A stretch of 64,000 nucleotides of DNA from Ixodes scapularis (GCF_016920785.2 NW_024609836.1:66567596-66631595), one strand, 5' to 3'. Counted from the stretch's first letter, positions 9,995 through 20,663 are shown. Notes: a model not told the origin generated them from the letters alone. Made by a program: numbers and translations.

Positions 9995-10960
9995 TTATCG
10001 AACCAGCAACCCGGATAAAAACTGCACTTCACTTTCAAACAAAGAAACCGAGGTATCGCTGACACAGTCATGGTTCTTCTTTATATAAAAAGCTTCCATC
10101 AATTCTCTAGCTGTGCTGTCTTTGCTTCTACCCAAGATCCTAATCTCCCGAAATCGCGCATCACACCCACAGTCGGCACAGTGAGTAGGCAAGTGTGCAT
10201 TGCCTTTATTCCTGATCGACAATTCATGTTCCCGTGCGCGGTCATTAACGCAGCGACCAGTTTGACCAATATATACTTTCCCACACGAGAGCGGAATCTC
10301 GTATACCACCGCTGTGGCACAATCCACAAACGGTCGGGCGTGCTTTTTGATGCAGCCACCTGTCTTTTCTCTTCCCGAGGAAATCCTCGGGCAAAGGCCC
10401 GCAAGCTTGCGTGGCGCAGAGAATACGAAAGGTACATTGTACCTATTCGCTACCTTCTTGAGGTTGTGGGACACTTTGTGTATATATGGCACCACTTCTG
10501 GTCTACACTTCCTTAGTGGCGGCTCTGGCCGCGTCCTCTGCTTTTCCTTGGTCTTCTGGAGCAACGTCTCAGCAACCGCCGTAATGACCGAGCAGGGGAA
10601 ACCGGCAGACTTCAGCCTGGCTACCTGATCATTAAAGCTTCTGTGCATAGAGTGTGGACACGACTTCCTGAGGGCGGACCCTAAGCAGAGGGAGGCGATG
10701 GCTCGCTTAACAGTTTTTGAGTGAGCCGAGTCATACGGCAGCAACCCCCTCTGTACTCGAGGGTTATAACGCCAGCATAAATGATTATTTTTTAACATCA
10801 ATTTTATATCCAGGAACTGGAGTGAGTCATGGGTTGGAAGCTCATGTGTAAAGGACAGGCCCAACCCATGAACATTAAAAGCGGTTAAAATCTCATCCAC
10901 AGAGTCGTCATAAGTAAGCAGGTGTTGTTTTTTCCTGGATTTTTCCTGTTTTTGCCACAT
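9995..10960 (-). pseudogene. Penelope-like retroelement: RT C-terminus and GIY-YIG endonuclease
   Basis: The 321-residue frame begins inside the thumb of a reverse transcriptase (SLQFLDIKLML, then RVQRGLLPYDSAHSKTVKRA), with no catalytic YxDD block, so the copy is 5'-truncated as is common for retroelements. The C-terminal third has the GIY-YIG nuclease signature typical of Penelope elements: YEIPLSCGKVYIGQTGR (around residues 240-258), then NDRAREHE and a final ELMEAFYIKK containing the expected Glu. A CxC-type cluster (CADCGCDARF) lies between them. The frame has no internal stop. Upstream of 10960 the sequence no longer resembles the element. Confidence 0.88.
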
Positions 10961-10969
10961 AGTCTTGCA

Positions 10970-12300
10970 TGAGTAGGTGGCTCAGATCTCTAAATACATA
11001 TGTAGTGAGGAACGTTCTTGAATAAAACTTTTAGGCTTTGAATTCGACAGTTTAAATATCCATAAGGAACACTGTATTTCACTGATTTTTTTGTGATATA
11101 TCAGAAATGACGCAGCACTGTCATCCTTGCATACCTAAAAGGGTTTGCATTTTTTTAGCATGGCATGGGAGGGGGGGGGTGCTATTCTGATACCCATACA
11201 GCCCTCTTTAACAAGATATCGTCTATAGAGCTCTTTCTTGGTTCTTAACTCACATGACAGATTCGGTAGCTTGAATTCTCACTCGGCATCAACGCTTCTA
11301 TATATTGATGTAATAGCGAAAGACAAGATATATAGGCTTGAGGACAGCTCGACAAGCACAGATATAAAAAAAAAGTACTGCCGAAAACTCAAATGTTAAA
11401 ATAAAAAGTATTAGGCAGAATGCGGATACAAATATGGATATGGTCATGAATACAGTTAGAACATTCAATATGAAGAATATGTGTTCGACGCACACTGAAA
11501 GAAACCTGTTGCATTTAAATTCATGCAAATTACTTCGGAGGACCAAGCGCTGCACTCTTGAGAGGAAGTTCGGTGAATGGTTCTACCGAAAATGAGTGTA
11601 GACGAAAAAAGCAGTTTGATCTGTGACAATGAGCATTACATAAGCAAGTGGCATATCAATATTACTGTTACAGTGCCGACTGTTTCAAACTGTCAGTCAC
11701 GTCATTCGGTAAGTTCCCTCCGTACATTACAAGGTTTGGCACGACATTTAAGGCAGGCAGACCAGCAGAATGAGCAAGCAGGCTAAAAAACAGGCTGTGT
11801 CCTTTGTATATATATATATTTTTTTTTGTGCTGCAGAGCAAGTGCTGGAAGGAGGTTTCACGGCATCCATTTTTCACAACCAAATTTCTTGCAAACAATT
11901 GAGAACAAGCTTGAGCAGTGAACTTGTGCTTGCCACTGGCATAACGTTTCACTGTTGCCCATGGAGACTCAAATAAATTTGTAAATAAAAATAAGGAAGA
12001 CCAATCTTCATAAAAAAAAATCTAACCTGAGCTAAGAAAAGTTATCTTGACAAAAATATGTGAGATAAGTTTTACAGCGTCTATTGGTGTGCTTAACCAA
12101 TGTTGAAGCAAATCGGCGACAATGAAAAGAAAACGCTTGAGTACCATTAAGGGAAAGACAGAAAGGATGTATAAACGTGACGAACAACATGGCGGTGAGC
12201 TTTTGATGCTCTCTGATTGGTCCCATCATCTCGTAGCGTCGACCGCGTCTCGACTTAAGCTGAACCAAAGTACACACTCGCAGACATCTTAAGAACATCA
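10970..12300. other. AT-rich region without recognisable feature
   Basis: Only short ORFs without motifs. A short TA run is at 11809-11820. I see nothing else to annotate. Confidence 0.5.
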
Positions 12301-12304
12301 GGGA

Positions 12305-12520
12305 GTGTCTTCATGAGTTCGCGCTTTTCGCGTCGTTGACTAGTTCTTCAACGTTTTTATCGGCTAATGCCCCAATCTTATCACGTGCGCAGCTACATAA
12401 TCAAACGCTCCGGGCGCGCCACGCCCCGCCGTTCTTGAACTAGTATTAATCGTTGGCAGCTTAGGAAACCCAAGGGGCTGCTTATTCCCTTCCCAATTCT
12501 TACCTCTACTCCGTTTCAGC
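12305..12520. repeat. Inverted copy of 52090-52320
   Basis: Blocks such as CTTCAACG, TATCGGC, CCAATCTTATC, TAATCAAACGC and GTTGGCAGC recur in reverse complement and in the same order at 52320-52190. With the 20.1-22.3 kb match this extends one large inverted duplication. A 12-bp perfect hairpin (CGGGAGTATCGA/TCGATACTCCCG) lies just beyond at 12661-12692. Confidence 0.6.
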
Positions 12521-12699
12521 TTCGCTCCGAGTGTGGCCAAAACTACGGGTGGCCGGGTCCAATCAAACGCCAGCGATAGGACTCGACTCTCCCACACTTC
12601 GTATATCACTCCGAGCGGAATCTGCGCGAAAGAGTAGAAGAGAGACAATTCGCCTGGCTACGGGAGTATCGACGGAATCATCGATACTCCCGTCCCGGA

Positions 12700-13350
12700 A
12701 TGAAACTCCGGTTCACCGCGGTGGCTGCTGGGCTTCACGGAGAGCCGTCGCACTGACGGCATAGGAAGGCCGGGACTGGAACACGGAAGTTGGCAGTGTT
12801 CGATTCCCAGACGGGTGTTCTTTGCCGCGGTTCTGTCCGGAGCCCACAGAAGAAGGGGGTTGAGCGAGCTCTATGGGTGTACTGCCTCCCTGTGTCCGAT
12901 TTCGAACAAAGCAGCGCGCTCTCGCAAACGCATAACTGCAACAAAAACAGACCGCGTCCCTCCGGTCGCACTGGAGTACGCGCTTCTCGGCGCTCCACCG
13001 ACACCGCATGGCTTTGCCTCTGACCGCCGCCTCGACACACGATTTTGACCCGTTTTTCATCCGAGGGCGTTTCCCGCCGTCGGCGGATCAAATTTTCGTC
13101 AATTTCCAAACGTCTGTTAGCTCCAATGTTCGTTGAAAAACTTAGCGGTACAACGCGGTTTGGGACTTCTGATGAAAAAGAGTACACATTCATCACGATC
13201 TCGCGCCTAACTCCCAAACGGGCCTTTCTTCTTATCTTGCGTTGTCGGGGGAAATTAGGAGCACAAAAAACCAAGGAATGTCCAGCAACTTGGCGAGGAT
13301 AGCGTCGAACTTGAAGTTCACGATTCGGCCGTTAAGAACACGAAAAAAAA
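12700..13350. other. Unassigned GC-rich region
   Basis: Overlapping ORFs on both strands (up to 179 residues, minus) have no recognisable domain. GTTCGATTCC at 12799 resembles a tRNA B box, but an acceptable A box and a tRNA fold are not apparent. No gene is called. Confidence 0.4.
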
Positions 13351-13507
13351 AAAAATGAAAGCCATTTACAGCTCCCTGTAACGCCGAATTAGAGCGCAGC
13401 TCTTGACGAGGGGGAGGGACGGGTACTGAGAGGAGAGTATACCCCTCCTCCCTCTCAGGTCACTTGACCTGGGGCGTCAAGTGACCTGGGGGAGGGGGGG
13501 TCACTTG

Positions 13508-13740
13508 TGTCGTGTACCGAGTCGGGTAGAGTCAAGAGGACCAAAGACAGGAGCTGCAAGAGAACACCAGCTACACCGGTAGCCTTTATCGAACAGCCAA
13601 AACCTCGAGCCCACACGCGCGCATCGCAGCCTTACACGCGCATCCGTCCCGCGCTACCCGAGTCACGCTCATCTGTCAGTCAACACAGCCAGCCAGCACT
13701 TGTGCCATATAACGTAAGATGCGTTCCCACTTATATGACA
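13508..13740 (-). repeat. 3' LTR of the gypsy element
   Basis: It begins TGTCGTGTACCGAGTCGGG on the plus strand, ends TATATGACA, and pairs with 17801-18034. Differences between the two LTRs are scattered substitutions plus one single-base indel. Confidence 0.93.
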
Positions 13741-13752
13741 CCTCCCTCTTTT
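13741..13752 (-). promoter_or_regulatory. Polypurine tract
   Basis: On the minus strand AAAAGAGGGAGG lies immediately upstream of the 3' LTR, the expected place for plus-strand DNA priming. Confidence 0.8.
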
Positions 13753-13757
13753 AAGCA

Positions 13758-16700
13758 TTAATGTCCATAACGAGTTGGAGGACGCGAAATTCGGCCACTC
13801 CGGGTTACGGTTGCTGAAAGGTCGTTGTCCTGTTGACCGGCTGCTTCCATCTCGGAGCTCGCGGGCTGAAGATGGTGCCGGGTGCGTCGTACTGTCCCTT
13901 GGTCCGTTTCCACGAGGAAAGACCTAGGCTGTCCTGCTTGGCCTTGTATCATTCCCTGCGAAGCCGCACCCACGTGGATCCAGACCGCTGAGTGGGGGGG
14001 TAGCACCTGGCAGTCTCTCGTCCTATGGCGTATGCTATAGTCAGACGCCTCTCTCGTCTTATGAAACTGGTATCGTTGTCGATACATCTTCGAGTGGCGC
14101 AAGTGAGGTCTCAGCGTAGTTGGCGCACTCGGAAGTGTTGAACGGAGCTTCCGTCCCATCAGAAGCTCTGCAGGGGAGAAACCTTCAGGCCCTGGGGTAA
14201 TCCGGTGTGCCAGAAGAGCTTGCACCGCATCCGATGATTTCGTCAGCAGGTTCTTTGCAATTTGTACCGCTCTTTCGGCCACCCCGTTGCTCTGGGGGTA
14301 ATATGGACTAGAAGTCACCAGTTGGGCTCCCCAATGGTTCGCGAATCGCCGGAACTCGCTCGATCCAAACTGGGGACCGTTGTCTGAGCGTATAACTTCC
14401 GGACATCCATGTCTTGCGAAAAGTTGACTGAAGACTTTGGTCAAGTCTTCCGTTGTCGTTCGTGGAAGTTCCTCAAGCTCGAAGAACTTAGAGTAGTAGT
14501 CGACGATGACTACATACTTCTTCCCTCCCAGCTGGAAAAGGTCCCTTCCGATCTCTTGCCACGGACGATCGGGTAGTGCAGTTTGAAGTAGGTGGTCCGT
14601 AGGAGCTCGTCGATATTGCTGGCATGTAGGGCAGCGACTTACGTATTCTTGCATTTTTGTGCTGACCCCGGGCCACCAGACAGAATCCCTCGCTCTTGCA
14701 CGGCATCGGACGACACCTTGATGTCCACAGCGTATTCTTTCTAGGACCTCTCCTTGCAGACGGGGGGGAATAACCAGCCTGTCGTTCTGCATGAGTAGAC
14801 CTTGCACAACCGAAAGGTCTGTTGCCAGACTGGCGAACTTCTTTAGGTTTGGAGGAAGCATGTCCGTCTTGGGCCAGTGTTTTTGGCAGTATTCCATAAC
14901 TTTCGCCGTACTAGGGTCTCTGGACAGTTCAGTCCTCAGCCTCTCCAAAAAGGAAGAAGATGCTTGAAGAAGCTCCACTGTCAGCATCTCGTACTCTTGA
15001 ACGAATGTTTCACTCTTGTCTGCATCTCTCGGTGTGACTGTAGAGTTAACTGTCGTTGTTAGCGGCTTCCTGGACAAGACGTCCGCGGTGAACATCTTGC
15101 CTGGTACGTGAGAGATAGTGAAGTCGAACTCGAAGATGCCCATTCTTAGCCGCTGTAGCCTCGGTGTCATTTCGTCGAGACGTTTTGTCGATAACAACGG
15201 TACAAGGGGCTTATGGTCTGTCTCGACGTGAAATACTTGTCCTACCAAGTAGGTTCTAAAATGATCACACGCCCAGACGATGGCCAAAGCCTCCTTTTCG
15301 ACTTGGGCGTACCTTTGTTCTGTCGGCGTCATGGCTCTCGACGCGTACGCCATGGGGCGTCTGTTGCCGTTCTCCTCCTCTTGGAGTAGGACCGTCCCCA
15401 GTCCGTACGAAGAAGCGTCTGCCGATAACGTCAGGTGCGCTCCTGGTTTATAGAAGATTAGGACAGGAGTCTTGCACAGGAGATCTTTGACCTCGCAGAA
15501 TGCTTTTTCTTGAGGCTCACTCCAGAGCCAGCTTGCATCCTGATGTAGTAGATCGCTAAGTGGCTTATTCTTGTCCGCGATGTCAGGTAGAAACTTGCCG
15601 AGGTGGTTTACTATGCCTAAAAACGATCGTAGCTCTGCCATGCTTTCCGGTGCTGGCAACTTGACAATCGCTTCCGTCTTCTTAGGGTCTGCCGCGATGC
15701 CTCTGCCGTCCAGGATGTGGCCCAGAAACCTGACGCGACTCTTGGCGAACTCGCACTTTGCGAAGTTCAAGGTCACTCCGGCGTCACGGAGGCGGCGGAG
15801 CACCACCCCGAGATTTCTGTCGTGCTCTGTTTTGTCGCGGCCGAAAACTAGAATGTCATCCATGTGACAAACATGCCCCGGGATTCCTTCTAGAATCCTC
15901 AGCATCTCCCGCTGGAAGAATTCTGGCGCCCTCGCGATTCCAGACGGGAGTCTCTTAAACTGAAAACGCCCCACTGGTGTGATGAACGTGGTCAGTTCTC
16001 TTGATTCCGGAGCTAGTGGGGCTTGCCAGTAGCCGGAATCGGCATCTAGTTTGCTAAATACCGTAGCTCCTGCAAGCCTTGCCAGGGTCTCTTCTGCCGT
16101 GGGCATGATGATGCGCTCCCGCACCAGCTGCGGATTCAGCTGAGTGTAGTCCACGCAGATCCGGATAGAGTTATCTTGCTTTTTGGCAAGCACCATGAGT
16201 GCGCACCAGGCTGTGGCGTGGTCGACTGGTTCGATCACGTCCATGTCTTGCATGCGTTGTAGTTCCTTTTCTACGCTGGGTACCATCGGAAAGGGTACCC
16301 GTCGCGGGTAGGTGATTGCAAACGGCTTAGCGTCCGGGTGGAGGGTGATCTTGTACTGGACGTTCATTTTCCCCAGTCCTTGGAAAAGCGATGGGTACTT
16401 AGCGTGCAGTTGTTGATCGTACTCTATGTTGCTGTCAACGTTGACCTCCTGTAAGCTTGGCAGCACCTCAAGGGCTTGAATAGCCGCTCGTCCAAGCAGA
16501 GGGTATCTCAGCCGGTCGGTTACGTAGGCCGTCTCTCTGGTTATTCGCCCACTCCAGGTTATAGTTGCCTTGAACTTGCCGAGTGTGCTGAGTGGAGAGT
16601 GTCCAGCTCCAAAAAGATGCGTCTCTGTTGGCTCCAGCGCTGCCAAGGTTGTCGCGTCGCACGCGCTAGGAGGTACAGCCGTGACGTCGGCTCCTGTATC

Positions 16701-17681
16701 CACCTTGAACGTTACTTCCCGGTCGTTCACCTTAGCTGTGATGAACCAGGGGCTTCCGTTTCTTGAGTGTACCAGCTCGCCAAGGAAGACTTCGTTTAGT
16801 CTCTGCCCATGTGCTCGTGATTTTCGATTTTCTATCGCATGCTTCGAAAAACAGACGCTTTCGAAGTGGCCTAGCTTTTTGCAGGCGTTACACTTCTTGC
16901 CTCTCGCAGCGCATTGAAGCTGGGTGTGCTTTTGCAAACTGCCACACCATCGGCATGTCCACGTTAAACTGTTAGGACGTCCTTGGTCTTGCGCCGTGCT
17001 CTGACGTTTGGTATCTTTGTTTACGATTTTTCCTCGCGGATGTCTTTTATGTTCATCTAGGACGTCGCTTCCAGTCTTTGCGCTGCGCAGCTCTGACTGT
17101 TGCCGCTTAACTGTCTCCGACGATCGTGCTGTCGTGGTCGCTTTTTCCAATGTAAGTTGAGCGTCGAACTGGAGTTTTTCACTGAGTTTTGTGTCGAGCA
17201 GTCCTACCACGATGCGATCTCGGATGAGCTCGTCCCGCAGAGAGCCATACTCGCAAGTATCTGCCAGTTTATGTAGGGCCGTGATGAAGAACTCCACTGG
17301 CTCGTCCGGTTCTTGCTTTCTAGAGTTGAATTTGGCTCGCTCGAAGATGATGTTCACCCGAGGAATGAAGTGGGTGTCGAATTTGGTCTTGACTACATCG
17401 TAGTCGATAAGCTGATCTTCGGTTAAGTTGAGCGAGGAGAGAACATCCTCTGCCTCTCTGCCCATCGCATAAAGGAAAGTGTTGACCTGAGTCGATGCGT
17501 CCCGGAGATGGAGTCCTGAGATTATGCGGTAACGTTCCCACCGGGTTATCCATCTCTTCCAGTCATTAGGATTCCGGAAATCCAACTTCTCCGGGAGCCC
17601 GACTGCGAAAGGATTGAAGAAGGATGCCCCTCCGGTGGCCTGGGTGTTCGAAGAACCCGAACCGTCTGCGTCGTTAGGCAT
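13758..17681 (-). CDS. Ty3/gypsy Gag-Pol polyprotein
   Basis: One uninterrupted frame of 1307 codons. Order: Gag with a matrix/capsid-like N-terminus (residues 1-215), cysteine/histidine knuckles (CRWC, then CNACKKLGHFESVC near 245-280), aspartic protease (VDTGADVTAV near 330), reverse transcriptase (FKRLPSGIARAPEFFQ and MDDILVFG near 600), RNase H (LSADASSYGLG, then TDHKPL), integrase zinc region (near 985) and DDE core (SDNGPQF near 1100, then YYPQSNGVAERAVQ). Gag and Pol are in one frame with no frameshift site. The catalytic YxDD is CHMDD, so Tyr is His. The first His of the integrase HHCC motif is Arg (IRCGHQG where LHEGH is usual). Both are unusual for the family and may mark a defective copy despite the open frame. 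Confidence 0.95.
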   Translation of the reverse strand: MPNDADGSGSSNTQATGGASFFNPFAVGLPEKLDFRNPNDWKRWITRWERYRIISGLHLRDASTQVNTFLYAMGREAEDVLSSLNLTEDQLIDYDVVKTKFDTHFIPRVNIIFERAKFNSRKQEPDEPVEFFITALHKLADTCEYGSLRDELIRDRIVVGLLDTKLSEKLQFDAQLTLEKATTTARSSETVKRQQSELRSAKTGSDVLDEHKRHPRGKIVNKDTKRQSTAQDQGRPNSLTWTCRWCGSLQKHTQLQCAARGKKCNACKKLGHFESVCFSKHAIENRKSRAHGQRLNEVFLGELVHSRNGSPWFITAKVNDREVTFKVDTGADVTAVPPSACDATTLAALEPTETHLFGAGHSPLSTLGKFKATITWSGRITRETAYVTDRLRYPLLGRAAIQALEVLPSLQEVNVDSNIEYDQQLHAKYPSLFQGLGKMNVQYKITLHPDAKPFAITYPRRVPFPMVPSVEKELQRMQDMDVIEPVDHATAWCALMVLAKKQDNSIRICVDYTQLNPQLVRERIIMPTAEETLARLAGATVFSKLDADSGYWQAPLAPESRELTTFITPVGRFQFKRLPSGIARAPEFFQREMLRILEGIPGHVCHMDDILVFGRDKTEHDRNLGVVLRRLRDAGVTLNFAKCEFAKSRVRFLGHILDGRGIAADPKKTEAIVKLPAPESMAELRSFLGIVNHLGKFLPDIADKNKPLSDLLHQDASWLWSEPQEKAFCEVKDLLCKTPVLIFYKPGAHLTLSADASSYGLGTVLLQEEENGNRRPMAYASRAMTPTEQRYAQVEKEALAIVWACDHFRTYLVGQVFHVETDHKPLVPLLSTKRLDEMTPRLQRLRMGIFEFDFTISHVPGKMFTADVLSRKPLTTTVNSTVTPRDADKSETFVQEYEMLTVELLQASSSFLERLRTELSRDPSTAKVMEYCQKHWPKTDMLPPNLKKFASLATDLSVVQGLLMQNDRLVIPPRLQGEVLERIRCGHQGVVRCRARARDSVWWPGVSTKMQEYVSRCPTCQQYRRAPTDHLLQTALPDRPWQEIGRDLFQLGGKKYVVIVDYYSKFFELEELPRTTTEDLTKVFSQLFARHGCPEVIRSDNGPQFGSSEFRRFANHWGAQLVTSSPYYPQSNGVAERAVQIAKNLLTKSSDAVQALLAHRITPGPEGFSPAELLMGRKLRSTLPSAPTTLRPHLRHSKMYRQRYQFHKTREASDYSIRHRTRDCQVLPPHSAVWIHVGAASQGMIQGQAGQPRSFLVETDQGTVRRTRHHLQPASSEMEAAGQQDNDLSATVTRSGRISRPPTRYGH

Positions 17682-17782
17682 GGCGTAGTTCGGCCGCTGG
17701 TTCGCTTCCTACCTGGCCATGAGATCACGCTGTCAACCCTGTTGTCGCTTCTCAGGTCCTCGGAGACGTTAGAGGGTCTTTG

Positions 17783-17800
17783 ATCCCACCGCTGCCACCA
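17783..17800 (-). promoter_or_regulatory. Primer-binding site, tRNA-Leu
   Basis: The plus strand reads ATCCCACCGCTGCCACCA immediately before the LTR. This equals the 3' end of a eukaryotic tRNA-Leu (AAG/UAG type, ending ATCCCACCGCTGCCA) plus CCA, so the element sense strand is complementary to it over 18 nt. Confidence 0.8.
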
Positions 17801-18034
17801 TGTCGTGTACCGAGTCGGGTCGAGTCAAGAGGACCAAAGGCAGGAGCCGCAAGAGAACACCAGCTACGCCGGTAGCCTTTATCAAACAACCCAAAACCTC
17901 GAACCCACACGCGCGCATCGCAGCCTTACACGCGCATCCGTCCCGCGCTACCCGAGTGACGCTCATCTGTCAGTCAACACAGCCAGCCAGCAGTTGTGCC
18001 AGATAACGCAAGATGCGTTCCCATTTATATGACA
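17801..18034 (-). repeat. 5' LTR of the gypsy element
   Basis: 234 bp, TG...CA ends, adjoining the primer-binding site, and partner of 13508-13740. Confidence 0.93.
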
Positions 18035-18097
18035 ACGTGATCTTACGGTTACGCCGACGCCGCTCAAGCTGGAAACGGGCGCCTAAGAGCTGCGCTC

Positions 18098-20090
18098 AAA
18101 AAACGGAAAAAGCGTATAATAGTTGCCTCAGTGTTGCCAGCGGGTAGGCGTTTTAAGTTGAAGCATATTCATTACTATATTATAAAGAACTTGGAGACAC
18201 CGGGTTTACCTGCTTAATCTTCCAATCAAGGCTCGGCGCTCACACGTCACCGCACGCTCTCATCTCCTCTACAGAATGTTTTTCCGTATAGCCACTTTTT
18301 TTTTTGTTTACTAACACAAGGCGAAGTCCAATTTGCGGCGAGTCGTTTTAAGTCCTGGCAGCATAGAGTTATTATAATGTACGGTAGAGGTTCAACTGGC
18401 GCCAGTGTGCTGCTGCATATTGAAGCAGACAGCAACCAGACGGAAAATTATTTTCGAATGTATTCCTATGGCAAAAAGCGAGTGCATTTTCTCTTTGCGC
18501 TCGATTATAAGAGCAAATATCACGAATTATTCCTACAGTGTACTCAACTGTTAAACATTACGCGGGAGTGGTGGCCGGAGAGACTGCATGCGCCATCTAC
18601 CGGCTCACTCTGGAAGCTTATGCCGCTGTTGTTTTCTGGAGTTACACTCCCAGCTCCAAAACAATCACCGATGCGTGACCCGGCGATAAAAAAAAAAAAA
18701 ATCGCTATTTGACTTTTTTTGTTGTTGTTGTTGTTTACAGAAGCTGGCCTTTATTAAAGAAACTGCAAGATCACCGAGATATGGTAGCCCGGCATGGTAA
18801 ATGCGTAGATATGACTAAACAGACTGGAAAAAAACAACAAAACAAACAAGTAAACATTTATAGCGTGAGTGATAAAGAAAGGAACGAGGAAGTAGTGCGA
18901 TAATTGTATGGGGGAGTGGCGACAATCCCAAGAAGAGCAGGCTTATTCCCTGCCGCATCATTGATTTAATCGCTAGACAGCTCTGGTATCAGTTTCGGCC
19001 ACGGCTCCCGCGTTATGTTTAACAGTTGAGCACACTGTACGTCCTAGGCACATTGCAATATTTCTCAGTCACGCAGACGAAATAACTGGTCAGTTACGGC
19101 GTTTTTATTTTAAATTCGTGGCCTGAAAAACTGTGCTAAAACCGCTTCGTACATCTATTTATGTGCACTGTCGGACACTGTTACCGCGAACACGGCGTCG
19201 GCTCTTTCTATCATGGGGGATATACGTGCCAAACGAACGAAGGAGATGAGGAAAACCAAGAGATACGGCAAGAACTACGCAGTAACACTGGGTAAGTAAC
19301 TCCGTGTGCATGCAGACGATCAAAATTAATTGTAAGTCACGTTATATAGTCGGATTATCAATAAATAAGTAGTTTTATTCTTTCTGCTCATGAATGTGTG
19401 CAAAGACATTTGTTCTGGGCTCAAATCATCACCCGGACGCTCCAAATCTTTGCAAATAGGGAGAAGCAAGAAAACAGGTGTCCACTAAAAACTGTCGCAC
19501 ATAGGAAATAATAAAAAGACATAACTTTCATAGCCCACGTACTTTATTTTTTTACGTTCGAATGTTTTTTCAACATGCGCACGACGGACTCATTTTTATA
19601 TAATGGGAGGACCGGCATATTAGCAATATATAAGCGCCACCGGTATGCTAGCGAACCTTGAACACACTCTACATTCCTTTAGATTGTTATTTTGCTTAGA
19701 ATCGTCACTCGTTTCTACATACCTGCCGTAGAACGGAGATTTGGGCCTGAAATATAGCGAAGTTTAACATCGTCCAGTGGTAAAGAAAAATGCTGTAACT
19801 AAAGCAATTACACTTTCACAATATGAGTAAAGGTGCACACTATCCGGTACAACCGAAATAACAAAAGTTATTTATGTTATTTTCCGGCGAATAGACAAAA
19901 TTCACGCGCGTTTTCCCATAGAAATGCACAGGAGCACCGCAAAAGTAGACTGGTTGCTGTCTGCTTCAATTTGCCTCCCGGAAGTCGCATAGACACTAGC
20001 GCCAGTTAAACCTCTAGCGTACATTATAATAATTATGCCTGGCACTTTTCCAGGCCTCCAGTTTGCTGCGGTGAGGACGCGCACGTTAAC
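18098..20090. other. Region with a short internal inverted repeat
   Basis: The stretch 18340-18480 (GGCAGC, then TATAATGTACG, GAGGTT, AACTGGCGC, GAAGCAGACAGCAACCAG) is an inverted copy of 19900-20060. Otherwise AT-rich with only short ORFs. A GTTGTTGTT tract is at 18719-18734. One exon-like segment is listed separately. Confidence 0.5.
19213..19291 (+). CDS. Possible first exon of an unknown basic protein
   Basis: ATG at 19213 is followed by 26 codons rich in Lys and Arg (MGDIRAKRTKEMRK, then KRYGKNYAVTL), and the segment runs into an excellent splice donor, G|GTAAGT, at 19292 (phase 1). No acceptor exon is identified downstream and no family is recognised. A chance donor behind a short open frame is possible. 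Confidence 0.22.
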
Positions 20091-20099
20091 CAGATTCAC

Positions 20100-20277
20100 C
20101 AAAATACAGGGTCACACATGCTCACGCAATGAGCCTTGGTTGGGTGATTGTTGCATGCCTCGTCGAAAATACCGGTCGTAAAATTTGTGCAGTTTCTTCA
20201 GTCAAACAATTAGAAGGAGTCCGGAGGATTGAAGCAGCCGATCAGCGGGAATATGGGCGAAATATAATAGTCGCAAT
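20100..20277 (-). pseudogene. Kunitz-type inhibitor exon, decayed (inverted arm)
   Basis: On the minus strand a good acceptor (TTTTTTCAG) precedes an exon starting in phase 1 with a Cys codon (CDYYIS). It continues through FPLIGCFNPP to a Kunitz C-terminal pattern: Cys, 20 residues with Asn-Asn, then Thr, at the usual places, Cys, 3 residues, Cys (TKAHCVSMC). A donor-like G|GTGAAT follows. Two in-frame stops lie in the middle, so it is a pseudogene. The Cys normally 8 residues after the third Cys is Phe. The collinear plus-strand paralogue is at 51385-51563. A relic signal-peptide exon lies about 1.25 kb upstream at 21592. Confidence 0.6.
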
Positions 20278-20582
20278 CTGAAAAAATAAACATTCCACGT
20301 GCGCCCCGATTGAAGAAAAAAACTGTGAATCCACAAAAATTTAAATGAGAGCTACGGCTTATACGAGTGCGTGGTAGAGGGTGAGTCTCGAGTTTTATTT
20401 TCAACCTTTTAAAACCTTTTATATTGCCAATTCTTCGTCATATAATTTTTTTCCCTTTTGTTTAGCGACGAGTTTATATAATTAAGTACTCCTATAATCG
20501 TTGCGAACCTATACGAAGAAATACATAAGTAAAGGAGAACCGAACTCCACATCTTGCACGAGGAGCAGACGACGCTCTTGCT

Positions 20583-20663
20583 CGCTCTGATTGCAGGAAA
20601 ACAGTGGGTACAGAAAGAGGCTGCTAGCCTTTGCGTGTACCCGCTATCTTTCCAATCAGAGCT
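20583..20663. promoter_or_regulatory. CCAAT-flanked hairpin module (inverted arm)
   Basis: GCTCTGATTG at the left and TCCAATCAGAGC at the right enclose GTGGGTACAG and TGTACCCGC around GGCTGCTAGCC. This is the same design as the modules in segments A-C. Confidence 0.45.

Larger units (their letters stand above)
13508..18034 (-). mobile_element. Full-length Ty3/gypsy LTR retrotransposon
   Basis: Two LTRs of 233-234 bp (13508-13740 and 17801-18034) flank a single 1307-codon gag-pol frame on the minus strand. A primer-binding site abuts the 5' LTR and a polypurine tract abuts the 3' LTR. The putative 5-bp target duplication is ACTTG (13503-13507) versus ACGTG (18035-18039), one mismatch. The LTRs differ at about 13 positions (around 94% identical), so the insertion is not very recent. 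No envelope gene is present. Confidence 0.93.
13356..18097 (-). mobile_element. Helentron-like element (family 1, copy 2) carrying a gypsy insertion
   Basis: In minus orientation the left end GAGCGCAGCTCTTAGG lies at 18097 and runs into CCCGTTTCC and CTTGAGCGGCGTC, matching copy 1 at 602. The right end (13356-13404) has the same internal AAGAGCTGCGCTC, the hairpin TTACA-GGGAGC-TGTAA and GGCTTTCA. A T-run (A-run on plus) again adjoins both ends. Without the gypsy insertion this copy would be only about 210 bp. It lacks the GTCGCC expansion and the CRE minisatellite of copy 1. Confidence 0.55.

Noticed and set aside
9815..9995. Hammerhead ribozyme in the Penelope terminal region
   Set aside because: I looked for the CTGATGA and GAAA core expected of hammerheads in Penelope termini and did not see it.
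12717..12815. tRNA-like stretch with GTTCGATTCC
   Set aside because: The A box is poor and no cloverleaf can be drawn, so neither a tRNA gene nor a SINE can be supported.
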